Origin: an uncultured Oscillospiraceae bacterium
GTDB lineage: Bacteria; Bacillota; Clostridia; Oscillospirales; Oscillospiraceae
Reading direction: 5' to 3'
Assembly: GCA_900762005.1 (NCBI GenBank)
Contig: CAAFEV010000210.1
Location: 1-11,777, forward strand
Length of the DNA stretch: 11,777 nt
Shown here: one piece after another, positions 1 through 6,935 of the stretch
How the letters are laid out: each line of letters opens with the position of its first letter
How positions within the stretch are numbered: the first letter of the stretch is position 1
Made by a program: the position numbers and the translations under genes
The notes under the pieces: model-generated
Databases searched by the model: none
Seen by the model: only the letters and a program-made list of their open reading frames with translations
Told to the model about the DNA's origin: nothing

Positions 1-38
1 CCGAACCGTATCACAGCGTTTGAAAGTGAGGTATTTCC

Positions 39-2675
39 ATGGCAAATCAAGCTTCCACGCCCGCAAAGCGTCCGAATCTTTTCTGGCGCATTGCGCGTGT
101 TGTGCTCCATATTCTCGGAAGAGTTGTGCTCTGGCTGCTGGTCATTGCCGGCACCTGCGCTCTTGTCGGTGCAATCGCCGGGACAATTTTTCTCTCTCAA
201 TTTTCGACGTATTTAAAATCTGATGTAATTCCGAAAGCAGAGGAATATGCCGACGCATTGGAGCTGGATAAAGTCTCTCTGGCGCAAACCTCCATCATTT
301 ATTATCAGGATCGCGAAACCGGTGAATACCGCGAGCTGCAGCAGCTGCAGGCAACACAGAACCGCATCTGGGTTGCATTTGATGAAATTCCCGACGATAT
401 GATACACGCGACCGTCGCCATTGAGGACAAGCGCTTTTTCACACACGACGGTGTGGACTGGCTGCGAACGCTGTCTGCGGTACGGAACTTTGTCGGCGGG
501 GACTCATCCTACGGCGCATCCACGCTCACCCAGCAGCTCATCAAGAACCTGTCAAAGGACGATGACGTAACCGTCAACCGCAAGGTGCAGGAGATTTTCC
601 GCGCACTGGCGGTGGAAAAGCGATATACCAAGGAAGAAATTCTGGAATGGTACCTCAACACCGTATATCTCGGAGAGGGCTGCTACGGAGTGCAAAGTGC
701 CGCGCAGGTCTATTTCGGCAAGGAGGTCGGTGAGCTGACGCCTGCCGAATGCTCCGCAATCATTGCCATTACGAACAATCCCTCTCTGTATGACCCGTAT
801 CTCTACCCCGAAAACAACCGTAAGCGTCAACTGACCATCCTGCAGGAGATGTATGCGCAGGGCTATCTGGACAGCGAGGCGGCACTTGCAACAGCACAGT
901 CGCAGGAAATGCTCTTCCACGACGGACGTTATGACGAGGACACCTATATTTGCGCCAACTGCGGCTTTGAGGGCACACGCGGCGATTATAACCATGAGGG
1001 CGACGCCTTCCTCTGCCCGAACTGTGCCACACAGAACTACGCCGTCAAGGAAAACGACTGCTATTCCTACTTTGTCGACAGCATTTACCGCGATGTGCTG
1101 AAGGATTTGTGCGAAAAATACGATTTAAGCGAACAGGCTGGTGAGCAAAAGCTTCTGACCGGCGGCTATCGGATTTACGCCACCATCGACCCGACCATTC
1201 AAGAGCAAATTGACCGTATTTACGAAAACCCGGACAATGTTCCGAACACCGTCAGCACGCAGCAACTACAATCCGCCGTTGTGCTGATTGACAATGCAAC
1301 CGGCGATATTATTGCCATGTCCGGCGGCGTGGGCGAAAAACAATACAGCCTGTCCTATAACCGCGCGGAAGCGTCCTTGCCCACCGGCTCTTCCATTAAG
1401 CCTATTTCGGTTTACGCCCCCGCTCTGGATGCCCATGTGGTCACACCTGCCACTGTGTTTGAGGACGGTCCTCTGTACAAGGACGGTAACTGGCCGCAGA
1501 ACAGCTCGCGCAGCTACAGCGGTATGTGCACCGTTCTGCGCGGCGTCACCTCCTCACTGAACACCATGTCGGTAAAGACACTGAACGCCCTCGGGTTGCA
1601 AAACAGCTACGATTTTCTGACAAAAAAAATGGGCATTACCACACTGGTTGACTCCGTAACCATCGGCGGTCAGGAGTACTCCGATATCGCCTACGCGCCG
1701 CTCGGCTTGGGCGAGCTGACCTACGGTCTGACCGTGCGTGAGATGACGCAGGCATTTGCCGTGTTCCCGAATGACGGTATGTTCCGCGAGGCGCGCACCT
1801 ACACCCGCGTGGAGGATTCCGAGGGCAAGATGATTTTAGACAACGCGCAGGAGAGCCACACCGCTATCAGCCCGGAGGCTAGCTATTATATGACCGGAAT
1901 GCTTGAAAGCGCGGTTGCCTACGGCACCGGCACCGCTGCCGATATGAGCAACATGGCAGTTGCCGGCAAAACCGGCACCTCCGGCAACAACCAGACGCGT
2001 TGGTTCGCGGGCTACACGCCCTATTACACCGCTGTGGTCTGGTGCGGTTACGATGAACCGGAGCAGGTCATTCTTGCCGATTCGTGGGTGAATCCCGCCA
2101 TCACCATGTGGAATCAGGTTATGCGTCCGCTGCACGAGAACCTGGAGCACCGCTCCTTCACACAGCGCGACGATGTCGGCTGGTACAGCGTCTGCTCCGA
2201 CTGCGGAATGAGCACAACCGAAGCCTGTGAAAAGGACGTACGCGATGGCAGGAACCGCGTCACTACAGTGCGTCTGTTCTATGCAGATGCCCCCGCGCAG
2301 AAATGCACCTGCCACACGCTGCTGAAAATCTGCGGTGCAAGCGGGAAAATCGCGAACGAATACTGCGAACAAGTCGAGGGCAACGAAATTACCGAGGTCG
2401 GCAAGCTGATTTTCAACCCGGATTGGTCTGTGAACAAGGATGCCTCGTTCGTTTATCATCCCGATGACCCCGGCGAGGTTTGCACCCTGCACACCGCAGA
2501 AAGCGTAACCCCCGACCCGACGGATCCGACGAACCCGACCGACCCGAGCATACCGACCGAACCTCCGACGCCGACCGACCCGGCAACCGAGCCGCCTGCG
2601 CCGACCGACCCGGCTGCGAGCATCGTACCCGGCGAGGACGACTGGTACCGCCGCCGTAAAATCGGCAGCGCATAA
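39..2675 (+). CDS. Class A (bifunctional) penicillin-binding protein, PBP1A-like
   Basis: Polymerises and cross-links peptidoglycan outside the membrane. The 878-residue protein has a basic cytoplasmic N-terminus, one membrane segment at about 25-53, then a GT51 glycosyltransferase domain (about 110-290) with AIEDKRFFTHDGVD containing the likely catalytic Glu129, GASTLTQQLIKN at 159-170 and ILEWYLN at 201-207. The transpeptidase domain (about 370-695) shows all three active-site motifs: S451-S-I-K454, S506-L-N508 and K644-T-G-T. Between the two domains is an insertion with C305xxC308 and C326xxC329, resembling a zinc ribbon. After the transpeptidase comes a Cys-rich stretch (719-815, eight Cys) and a Pro/Thr/Asp tail. 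Start: ATG at 39 with GAGGT six bases upstream. It is the first complete gene of the same-strand block, 27 bases before the methyltransferase. Function is clear; which PBP paralogue it is cannot be told from sequence alone. Confidence 0.95.
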   Translation: MANQASTPAKRPNLFWRIARVVLHILGRVVLWLLVIAGTCALVGAIAGTIFLSQFSTYLKSDVIPKAEEYADALELDKVSLAQTSIIYYQDRETGEYRELQQLQATQNRIWVAFDEIPDDMIHATVAIEDKRFFTHDGVDWLRTLSAVRNFVGGDSSYGASTLTQQLIKNLSKDDDVTVNRKVQEIFRALAVEKRYTKEEILEWYLNTVYLGEGCYGVQSAAQVYFGKEVGELTPAECSAIIAITNNPSLYDPYLYPENNRKRQLTILQEMYAQGYLDSEAALATAQSQEMLFHDGRYDEDTYICANCGFEGTRGDYNHEGDAFLCPNCATQNYAVKENDCYSYFVDSIYRDVLKDLCEKYDLSEQAGEQKLLTGGYRIYATIDPTIQEQIDRIYENPDNVPNTVSTQQLQSAVVLIDNATGDIIAMSGGVGEKQYSLSYNRAEASLPTGSSIKPISVYAPALDAHVVTPATVFEDGPLYKDGNWPQNSSRSYSGMCTVLRGVTSSLNTMSVKTLNALGLQNSYDFLTKKMGITTLVDSVTIGGQEYSDIAYAPLGLGELTYGLTVREMTQAFAVFPNDGMFREARTYTRVEDSEGKMILDNAQESHTAISPEASYYMTGMLESAVAYGTGTAADMSNMAVAGKTGTSGNNQTRWFAGYTPYYTAVVWCGYDEPEQVILADSWVNPAITMWNQVMRPLHENLEHRSFTQRDDVGWYSVCSDCGMSTTEACEKDVRDGRNRVTTVRLFYADAPAQKCTCHTLLKICGASGKIANEYCEQVEGNEITEVGKLIFNPDWSVNKDASFVYHPDDPGEVCTLHTAESVTPDPTDPTNPTDPSIPTEPPTPTDPATEPPAPTDPAASIVPGEDDWYRRRKIGSA
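2511..2615 (+). repeat. Pro-Thr-Asp repeat tail in the PBP coding sequence
   Basis: Codons 825-859 of the PBP encode a low-complexity run built from PTDP and TEPP units (PTDP occurs four times, near residues 827, 833, 845 and 856). In DNA this appears as irregular copies of ccgaccgacccg. Such tails in class A PBPs of Firmicutes are usually flexible wall-spanning extensions; that role here is inference. The tandem nature makes length variation between strains likely. The protein ends about 20 residues later in a basic YRRRK motif. Confidence 0.85.
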
Positions 2676-2691
2676 CCCGATTATCCAAAAC

Positions 2692-2696
2692 AGGAG
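2692..2696 (+). promoter_or_regulatory. Ribosome binding site that fixes the methyltransferase start
   Basis: AGGAG directly abuts an ATG at 2697, leaving no spacer, but sits six bases before a second in-frame ATG at 2703. The second ATG is therefore the likely start, making the protein two residues shorter than the longest reading. Confidence 0.75.
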
Positions 2697-2702
2697 ATGC
2701 CC

Positions 2703-3563
2703 ATGTGGATTGCAGAAAACTGGCAGGACTATGAGGTTCTGGATACCTCCGAGGGGGAAAAATTAGAACGTTGGGGACGTTATTTTCTGGTGCGGCCCGA
2801 CCCGCAGGTGATATGGATCACGCCGAAGCAGCACCCGAAATGGCACAACTGCGATGCCCGCTATGCCCGTTCGGTAAGCGGCGGCGGTCAGTGGTCGCAG
2901 CACCATCTGCCCGCCTACTGGCAGATTTCCTACCGGGAGTTGACCTTCCGGGTCAAGCCCATGAATTTCAAGCACACCGGTGTTTTCCCGGAGCAGGCGG
3001 TCAACTGGGACTTTATCGACGCGCAAATCCGCGCCGCCGGACATCCGGTTTCCGTGCTGAACCTCTTTGCCTACACGGGCGGCGCAACACTTGCTGCGGC
3101 AAAGGCAGGCGCGAGCGTCTGCCATGTTGACGCCGCAAAGGGCATGGTCGCGTGGGCGAGAGAAAACGCCACCGTCTCCGACCTCGCCGAAGCACCCATC
3201 CGCTGGATTATCGACGACTGCGCAAAGTTTGTCGAGCGCGAAATCAAGCGCGGCAGACGCTACGATGCGGTGATTATGGATCCGCCCTCCTACGGCAGAG
3301 GTCCCTCCGGCGAAATCTGGAAGCTGGAAACAGATTTGTTCCCCTTCCTCCAGCTCGTTTCCGGCGTGCTGTCGGACACCCCGCTTTTCTTTGTATTGAA
3401 TTCCTACACCACCGGGCTTGCCCCCTCGGTTCTGAGTTGTCTGCTGGGCACCGTTCTCAAGCCGCGCTTCGGCGGGCAGAGTGTTGCAGACGAGCTGGGG
3501 CTGCCCGTGACCTCCTCCGGTCTTGTACTGCCCTGCGGCGCAACCGGACGCTGGACGCGATAA
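2703..3563 (+). CDS. Class I SAM-dependent methyltransferase, RlmI/RlmK-like family
   Basis: A 286-residue Rossmann-fold methyltransferase, probably acting on RNA. The SAM-binding motif I is LNLFAYTGGATL at 119-130, followed by the acidic HVDAAK at 141-146 (Asp143 expected to bind the ribose of SAM) and the catalytic-type loop DPPSYGRG at 193-200. The segment FKHTGVFPEQ at 89-98 matches the conserved lead-in seen in the Methyltrans_SAM family related to RlmI and RlmKL 23S rRNA methyltransferases. Unlike RlmI there is no N-terminal PUA domain; the first 85 residues are a short beta-rich region instead. The start at 2703 is chosen on ribosome-site spacing. It lies 27 bases after the PBP gene and 19 before ecfA1. 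The enzyme class is secure; the target nucleotide is unknown. Confidence 0.88.
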   Translation: MWIAENWQDYEVLDTSEGEKLERWGRYFLVRPDPQVIWITPKQHPKWHNCDARYARSVSGGGQWSQHHLPAYWQISYRELTFRVKPMNFKHTGVFPEQAVNWDFIDAQIRAAGHPVSVLNLFAYTGGATLAAAKAGASVCHVDAAKGMVAWARENATVSDLAEAPIRWIIDDCAKFVEREIKRGRRYDAVIMDPPSYGRGPSGEIWKLETDLFPFLQLVSGVLSDTPLFFVLNSYTTGLAPSVLSCLLGTVLKPRFGGQSVADELGLPVTSSGLVLPCGATGRWTR

Positions 3564-3582
3564 CCGACGATTGGAGTCACAA

Positions 3583-4431
3583 ATGAGCACAGCCGTTTTT
3601 GCCGAAAACCTTTCCTTTTCCTACCCTGCCCAGACAGACAGCGAGGTCATTTCCGTCTTTTCCGGGCTGAACTTAAAAATCGAAGAGGGCTGCTTTGTCG
3701 CAGTGCTCGGACGCAACGGCTGCGGCAAGTCCACGCTTGCCAAGCACTGCAACGCCGTTCTGCTGCCCGAGGGCGGCAGAATGCTGGTGTTCGGCATGGA
3801 CACCGCCGATGAAGCCCTGCTGCTTGAAATCCGCCGCACCGTCGGAATGGTCTTTCAAAATCCCGACAACCAGATGGTCGCGAACGTTGTGGAGGAGGAT
3901 GTCGCCTTTGCGCCGGAGAATCTCGGTGTACCGAGCGAGGAAATCCGCCGCCGCGTGGACGACGCACTGCGGCTGGTCGGAATGTACGACTACCGCAGCC
4001 ACGCGCCGCACCTGCTCTCCGGCGGACAAAAGCAGCGCATTGCCATTGCCGGCGTGATTGCCATGCAGCCGCGCTGCATTGTATTAGACGAGCCGACTGC
4101 AATGCTCGACCCCATCGGGCGCGAGGAGGTGCTTGCCACAGTGCAGCGGCTCAACCGCGACGAGGGCATTACGGTGGTGCTGATTACGCATCATATGACC
4201 GAGGCACTGCGTGCCGACCGGGTGCTTGTCATGGACGAGGGGAAAATCCTCGCAGACGGTACACCGAAGGAGGTCTTTTCGCAGGTAGAGCTGCTGCGTT
4301 CTGCAGGTCTGACCGTTCCGGCGACAACACAGCTATTGTATGCACTCAATCAATCGGGTGAGCATCTGCCGCTCGACGCGCTTTCTACAGAAGAATGTGC
4401 GCAGGCACTTTGCGCTTGGGCAAAGGCTTGA
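3583..4431 (+). CDS. ecfA1: Energy-coupling factor transporter ATPase EcfA1
   Basis: One of the two ABC ATPases that power a group II ECF vitamin/metal importer shared by many substrate-binding S components. The 282-residue protein has Walker A GRNGCGKST (43-51), Q-loop FQNPDNQ with Gln92, signature LSGGQKQR (145-152), Walker B IVLDEPT (166-172) and switch histidine His203. FQNPDNQ and the C-terminal extension beyond about residue 235 are typical of EcfA1. The reading frame is open back to 3523 within the methyltransferase gene, but the ATG at 3583 has TTGGAG six bases upstream and gives the canonical N-terminus. EcfA2 and EcfT follow. No S component is encoded here, as expected for a group II module whose S proteins are encoded elsewhere. 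Confidence 0.95.
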   Translation: MSTAVFAENLSFSYPAQTDSEVISVFSGLNLKIEEGCFVAVLGRNGCGKSTLAKHCNAVLLPEGGRMLVFGMDTADEALLLEIRRTVGMVFQNPDNQMVANVVEEDVAFAPENLGVPSEEIRRRVDDALRLVGMYDYRSHAPHLLSGGQKQRIAIAGVIAMQPRCIVLDEPTAMLDPIGREEVLATVQRLNRDEGITVVLITHHMTEALRADRVLVMDEGKILADGTPKEVFSQVELLRSAGLTVPATTQLLYALNQSGEHLPLDALSTEECAQALCAWAKA

Positions 4432-4437
4432 CCACGC

Positions 4438-4467
4438 AGTAAGCGGTGCTTTTCAGCAGCGTTTACT
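4438..4467 (+). promoter_or_regulatory. Hairpin in the ecfA1-ecfA2 gap, upstream of the ecfA2 ribosome site
   Basis: The left arm AGTAAGCGGTGCT (4438-4450) pairs with AGCAGCGTTTACT (4455-4467) around a TTTC loop: 13 positions with one G-U pair and one G-G mismatch. There is no following T-run, so it is not a classical terminator. It ends three bases before the GGAGG of ecfA2. It could affect mRNA processing, stability or the relative translation of the two ATPases; this is inference. Confidence 0.6.
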
Positions 4468-4483
4468 ATAGGAGGAACCATAA

Positions 4484-5350
4484 TTGGCAGCAATCATTGA
4501 GGTGCGAAACCTCTCACACACTTATTCCGTCGGCACTCCTTTTTGCTTTGACGCGCTGAAAAACATCAGCTTTTCCGTCGAGCACGGGGAGTTTTTAGCC
4601 ATTATCGGACACACCGGCTCCGGAAAATCCACCGTTCTGCAGCACCTCAACGGGCTTTTGAAGCCGACCTCGGGCGATGTGCTGTTAGACGGGGAGAGCA
4701 TCTGGAAGGACAAGCATACCACCCGTTCGGCGCGCTTTCGCGTCGGGCTGGTTTTTCAATATCCGGAGTATCAGCTTTTTGAAGAAACCGCCTATCGGGA
4801 CATCGCCTTCGGACCCAAAAATATGGGGCTCGGGGACGATGAAGTTCGTTGTCGCGTGCTTGCGGCGGCGCGGTTTGTCGGCATTGACGATGCCCTTTTG
4901 GAAAAATCCCCCTTCGATTTATCCGGCGGGCAGAAACGCCGGGTTGCGATTGCCGGTGTGATTGCCATGGAGCCGGAGGTCATTATTTTTGACGAGCCGA
5001 CGGCAGGTCTGGATCCCGAGGGCTGCGCCTCAATTCTGGAGAACATCCGCGCCTATCAGACGGCAACGAAAGCCACCGTGATTATGGTCAGCCACAGCAT
5101 GGACGAGGTTGCCGCAATGGCAGACCGCCTGTTGGTCTTTGAGCAGGGTACGATTGCCCTGCAGGGTACGCCCGCCGAAATTTTCTCGCAGGCGGCACTT
5201 CTGGAAAAAATCGGGCTTGCTGTGCCGCAGGTGACGAAGCTCTTTACCCGCCTTGCCGACCTTGGTCTGGCCGTCAATCCCGCGACCTACACCGTCGAAG
5301 ATGCACTTGTTCAACTGAAAGCCTTGAAGGGTGGTGCCGCCGGATGCTGA
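4484..5350 (+). CDS. ecfA2: Energy-coupling factor transporter ATPase EcfA2
   Basis: The second ABC ATPase of the ECF importer, pairing with EcfA1 and docking on EcfT. The 288-residue protein has Walker A GHTGSGKST (42-50), Q-loop FQYPEYQLFE with Gln92, signature LSGGQKRR (146-153), Walker B VIIFDEPTAGLD (169-170 are the Asp-Glu pair) and switch His204. FQYPEYQLFE is a typical EcfA2 signature. The start is TTG at 4484, supported by GGAGG at 4471-4475 with an eight-base spacer and by a canonical N-terminus (MAAIIEVRNLSHTY); no in-frame ATG fits. The preceding 52-base gap carries a hairpin. The stop codon overlaps the ecfT start by seven bases (ATGCTGA), which implies translational coupling. 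Confidence 0.95.
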   Translation: MAAIIEVRNLSHTYSVGTPFCFDALKNISFSVEHGEFLAIIGHTGSGKSTVLQHLNGLLKPTSGDVLLDGESIWKDKHTTRSARFRVGLVFQYPEYQLFEETAYRDIAFGPKNMGLGDDEVRCRVLAAARFVGIDDALLEKSPFDLSGGQKRRVAIAGVIAMEPEVIIFDEPTAGLDPEGCASILENIRAYQTATKATVIMVSHSMDEVAAMADRLLVFEQGTIALQGTPAEIFSQAALLEKIGLAVPQVTKLFTRLADLGLAVNPATYTVEDALVQLKALKGGAAGC

Positions 5351-6147
5351 AGGACATCACCTTAGGGCAGTATTTTCCGGGCAATACCCCGGTGCACCGC
5401 CTTGACCCGCGCACAAAGCTGCTGCTGGTCATCGTTTATATCGTCGCGCTGTTTCTGTGTAAGTGGTTCGTCTCTTACGGCATTGCGCTGGCGTTTCTCG
5501 CCACGGCGGTTGTGCTCTCGCGTATTCGCCTGCGTGCCCTGTTCAAGGGACTTAAGCCGCTGCTGATTATTATTGTTTTTACCGCCCTGCTTAATTTGTT
5601 TTATTCCGACGGTGAGGTTCTGGTAAAATTCTGGATATTCACCATTACAAAGGAAGGCATCATCAATGCTTTTTTCTTAGTGCTGCGTATTCTGCTGCTC
5701 GTCATGGGCACGTTTTTACTGACCTATACCACCTCCCCCATCGCGCTGACGGACGGGCTGGAAACCCTGCTTTCGCCGCTGAAAAAGCTGCACTTCCCCG
5801 TCCACGAGCTGGCAATGATGATGAGCATCGCCCTGCGCTTTATCCCCACGCTCATTGAGGAAACCGATAAGATTATCTCCGCGCAAAAGGCACGCGGTGC
5901 CGATTTTGAAAGCGGCAATCTCTTTCGCCGCGCCAAGGCACTCATTCCGATTTTAGTGCCGCTGTTCATCAGTGCCTTTCGCCGCGCCGATGAGCTGGCG
6001 ACCGCGATGGAATGCCGGTGCTACCACGGCGGAAAGGGCCGCACTAAGCTCAAGCAGCTCCACTTCGCAGCGCGGGATTATTTTGCGCTGCTGCTTGGCG
6101 CGGTTTTATTGGCAGGAGTTATCGTCCTGCGCTGCTATTTGCTCTGA
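5344..6147 (+). CDS. ecfT: Energy-coupling factor transporter transmembrane protein EcfT
   Basis: Membrane scaffold that links the EcfA1/EcfA2 ATPases to interchangeable substrate-binding S components. The 267-residue protein has hydrophobic segments near 25-40, 43-60, 70-87, 106-128 and 245-263, and the long cytoplasmic coupling helices between. The two X-Arg-X coupling motifs are visible: ARG at 183-185 within ISAQKARGADF, and the second in AMECRCYHGGKGRTK (221-235, Arg225). The Cys in place of Gly after that Arg is, from memory, common in clostridial EcfT proteins. There is no strong ribosome site; the ATG lies inside the last codons of ecfA2, so it is probably translated by re-initiation. 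truA follows after 23 bases. Confidence 0.95.
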   Translation: MLKDITLGQYFPGNTPVHRLDPRTKLLLVIVYIVALFLCKWFVSYGIALAFLATAVVLSRIRLRALFKGLKPLLIIIVFTALLNLFYSDGEVLVKFWIFTITKEGIINAFFLVLRILLLVMGTFLLTYTTSPIALTDGLETLLSPLKKLHFPVHELAMMMSIALRFIPTLIEETDKIISAQKARGADFESGNLFRRAKALIPILVPLFISAFRRADELATAMECRCYHGGKGRTKLKQLHFAARDYFALLLGAVLLAGVIVLRCYLL

Positions 6148-6170
6148 CACTTCCAGAAGGAGGTCTTTTC

Positions 6171-6935
6171 GTGCGGAACATCGCGTTGTTTTTGAAATAT
6201 GACGGCACCGCCTACCACGGCTGGCAGGTGCAGAAAAATGCCCGCACGGTTGCGCAGACGATGCAGGAGGCAGCGGCGCAGGTGGTCGGGCATCCGGTAC
6301 ATCTGACTGGCTGCGGCAGAACGGATGCCGGCGTCCATGCGCGTGTCTATGTGGCGAATTTCCGTACGGACAGCCGCATACCACTTGACCGGCTGCCCTA
6401 CGCGCTCAATACACATCTTCCGACGGATATCGTCGTTTATGACGCACGCGAGGTCTCCGAAGGCTTCAACGCCATCGGCTCATGTGTGCGCAAGGAATAT
6501 ACCTATCTGATTTACAATGACCCCATGCGCGACCCGTTTTTTGTCAACCGTGCGTGGTTTTATCCCAAGCGGCTTGACGAGGCAGTGTTATCGGCGGCTG
6601 CCGCGCAGTTTGTCGGTACGCACGATTTTGCCGCCGTCCGCTCCGTCGGCACGGAGGTGACCTCCACCGTACGCACCGTGTATTATTTCACGGTTGAGCG
6701 CGAGGGCGTCCTGCTGAAGCTGCGTATCTGCGCCAACGGCTTTCTTTACAATATGGCGCGTGCCATGGTTGGCACAGTGGTCTACGCCGCTGAGGGCAAA
6801 TTTCCGCCGCAGGCGATTTCCGCCATCTTGGACGGCGGCAACCGCACCGCTGCCGGTCCTACTGTTCCGGCAGCCGGGCTTTCCATGACGCAGCTCTGGT
6901 ATGACAACGGGGAGGATACCTTTCATGTCAGATAA
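6171..6935 (+). CDS. truA: tRNA pseudouridine(38-40) synthase TruA
   Basis: Converts uridine 38-40 of the anticodon stem-loop of many tRNAs to pseudouridine. The 254-residue protein matches the usual TruA length. The family signature GCGRTDAGVHA is at 47-57, with Asp52 as the catalytic aspartate. DGTAYHGWQ (11-19), RKEYTYLIY and the late FLYNMARAMVGT are other TruA landmarks. The start is GTG at 6171, seven bases after an excellent AAGGAGGT (6157-6164). The ecfA1-ecfA2-ecfT-truA order is the classic Firmicutes arrangement, but here the usual ribosomal-protein neighbours are absent. The gene ends by overlapping the next start by 11 bases. Confidence 0.97.
   Translation: MRNIALFLKYDGTAYHGWQVQKNARTVAQTMQEAAAQVVGHPVHLTGCGRTDAGVHARVYVANFRTDSRIPLDRLPYALNTHLPTDIVVYDAREVSEGFNAIGSCVRKEYTYLIYNDPMRDPFFVNRAWFYPKRLDEAVLSAAAAQFVGTHDFAAVRSVGTEVTSTVRTVYYFTVEREGVLLKLRICANGFLYNMARAMVGTVVYAAEGKFPPQAISAILDGGNRTAAGPTVPAAGLSMTQLWYDNGEDTFHVR

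Noticed and set aside
3..23. Possible 3' end of an upstream gene (frame 3, stop TGA at 21-23)
   Set aside because: Only six codons are inside the window and two other frames are also open, so a gene end is plausible but cannot be supported.
1836..2492. 218-codon - strand reading frame opposite the PBP gene
   Set aside because: Antisense shadow of the transpeptidase region with no domain and no ribosome site.
3523..3582. Upstream extension of EcfA1 into the methyltransferase gene
   Set aside because: The ATG at 3583 has a ribosome site and yields the standard N-terminus; the 20 extra residues look unrelated to EcfA1.
2763..3590. Long - strand reading frame (275 codons) opposite the methyltransferase
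   Set aside because: It mirrors a well-supported gene, has no recognisable domain and is explained by GC-rich codon use leaving the antisense frame open.
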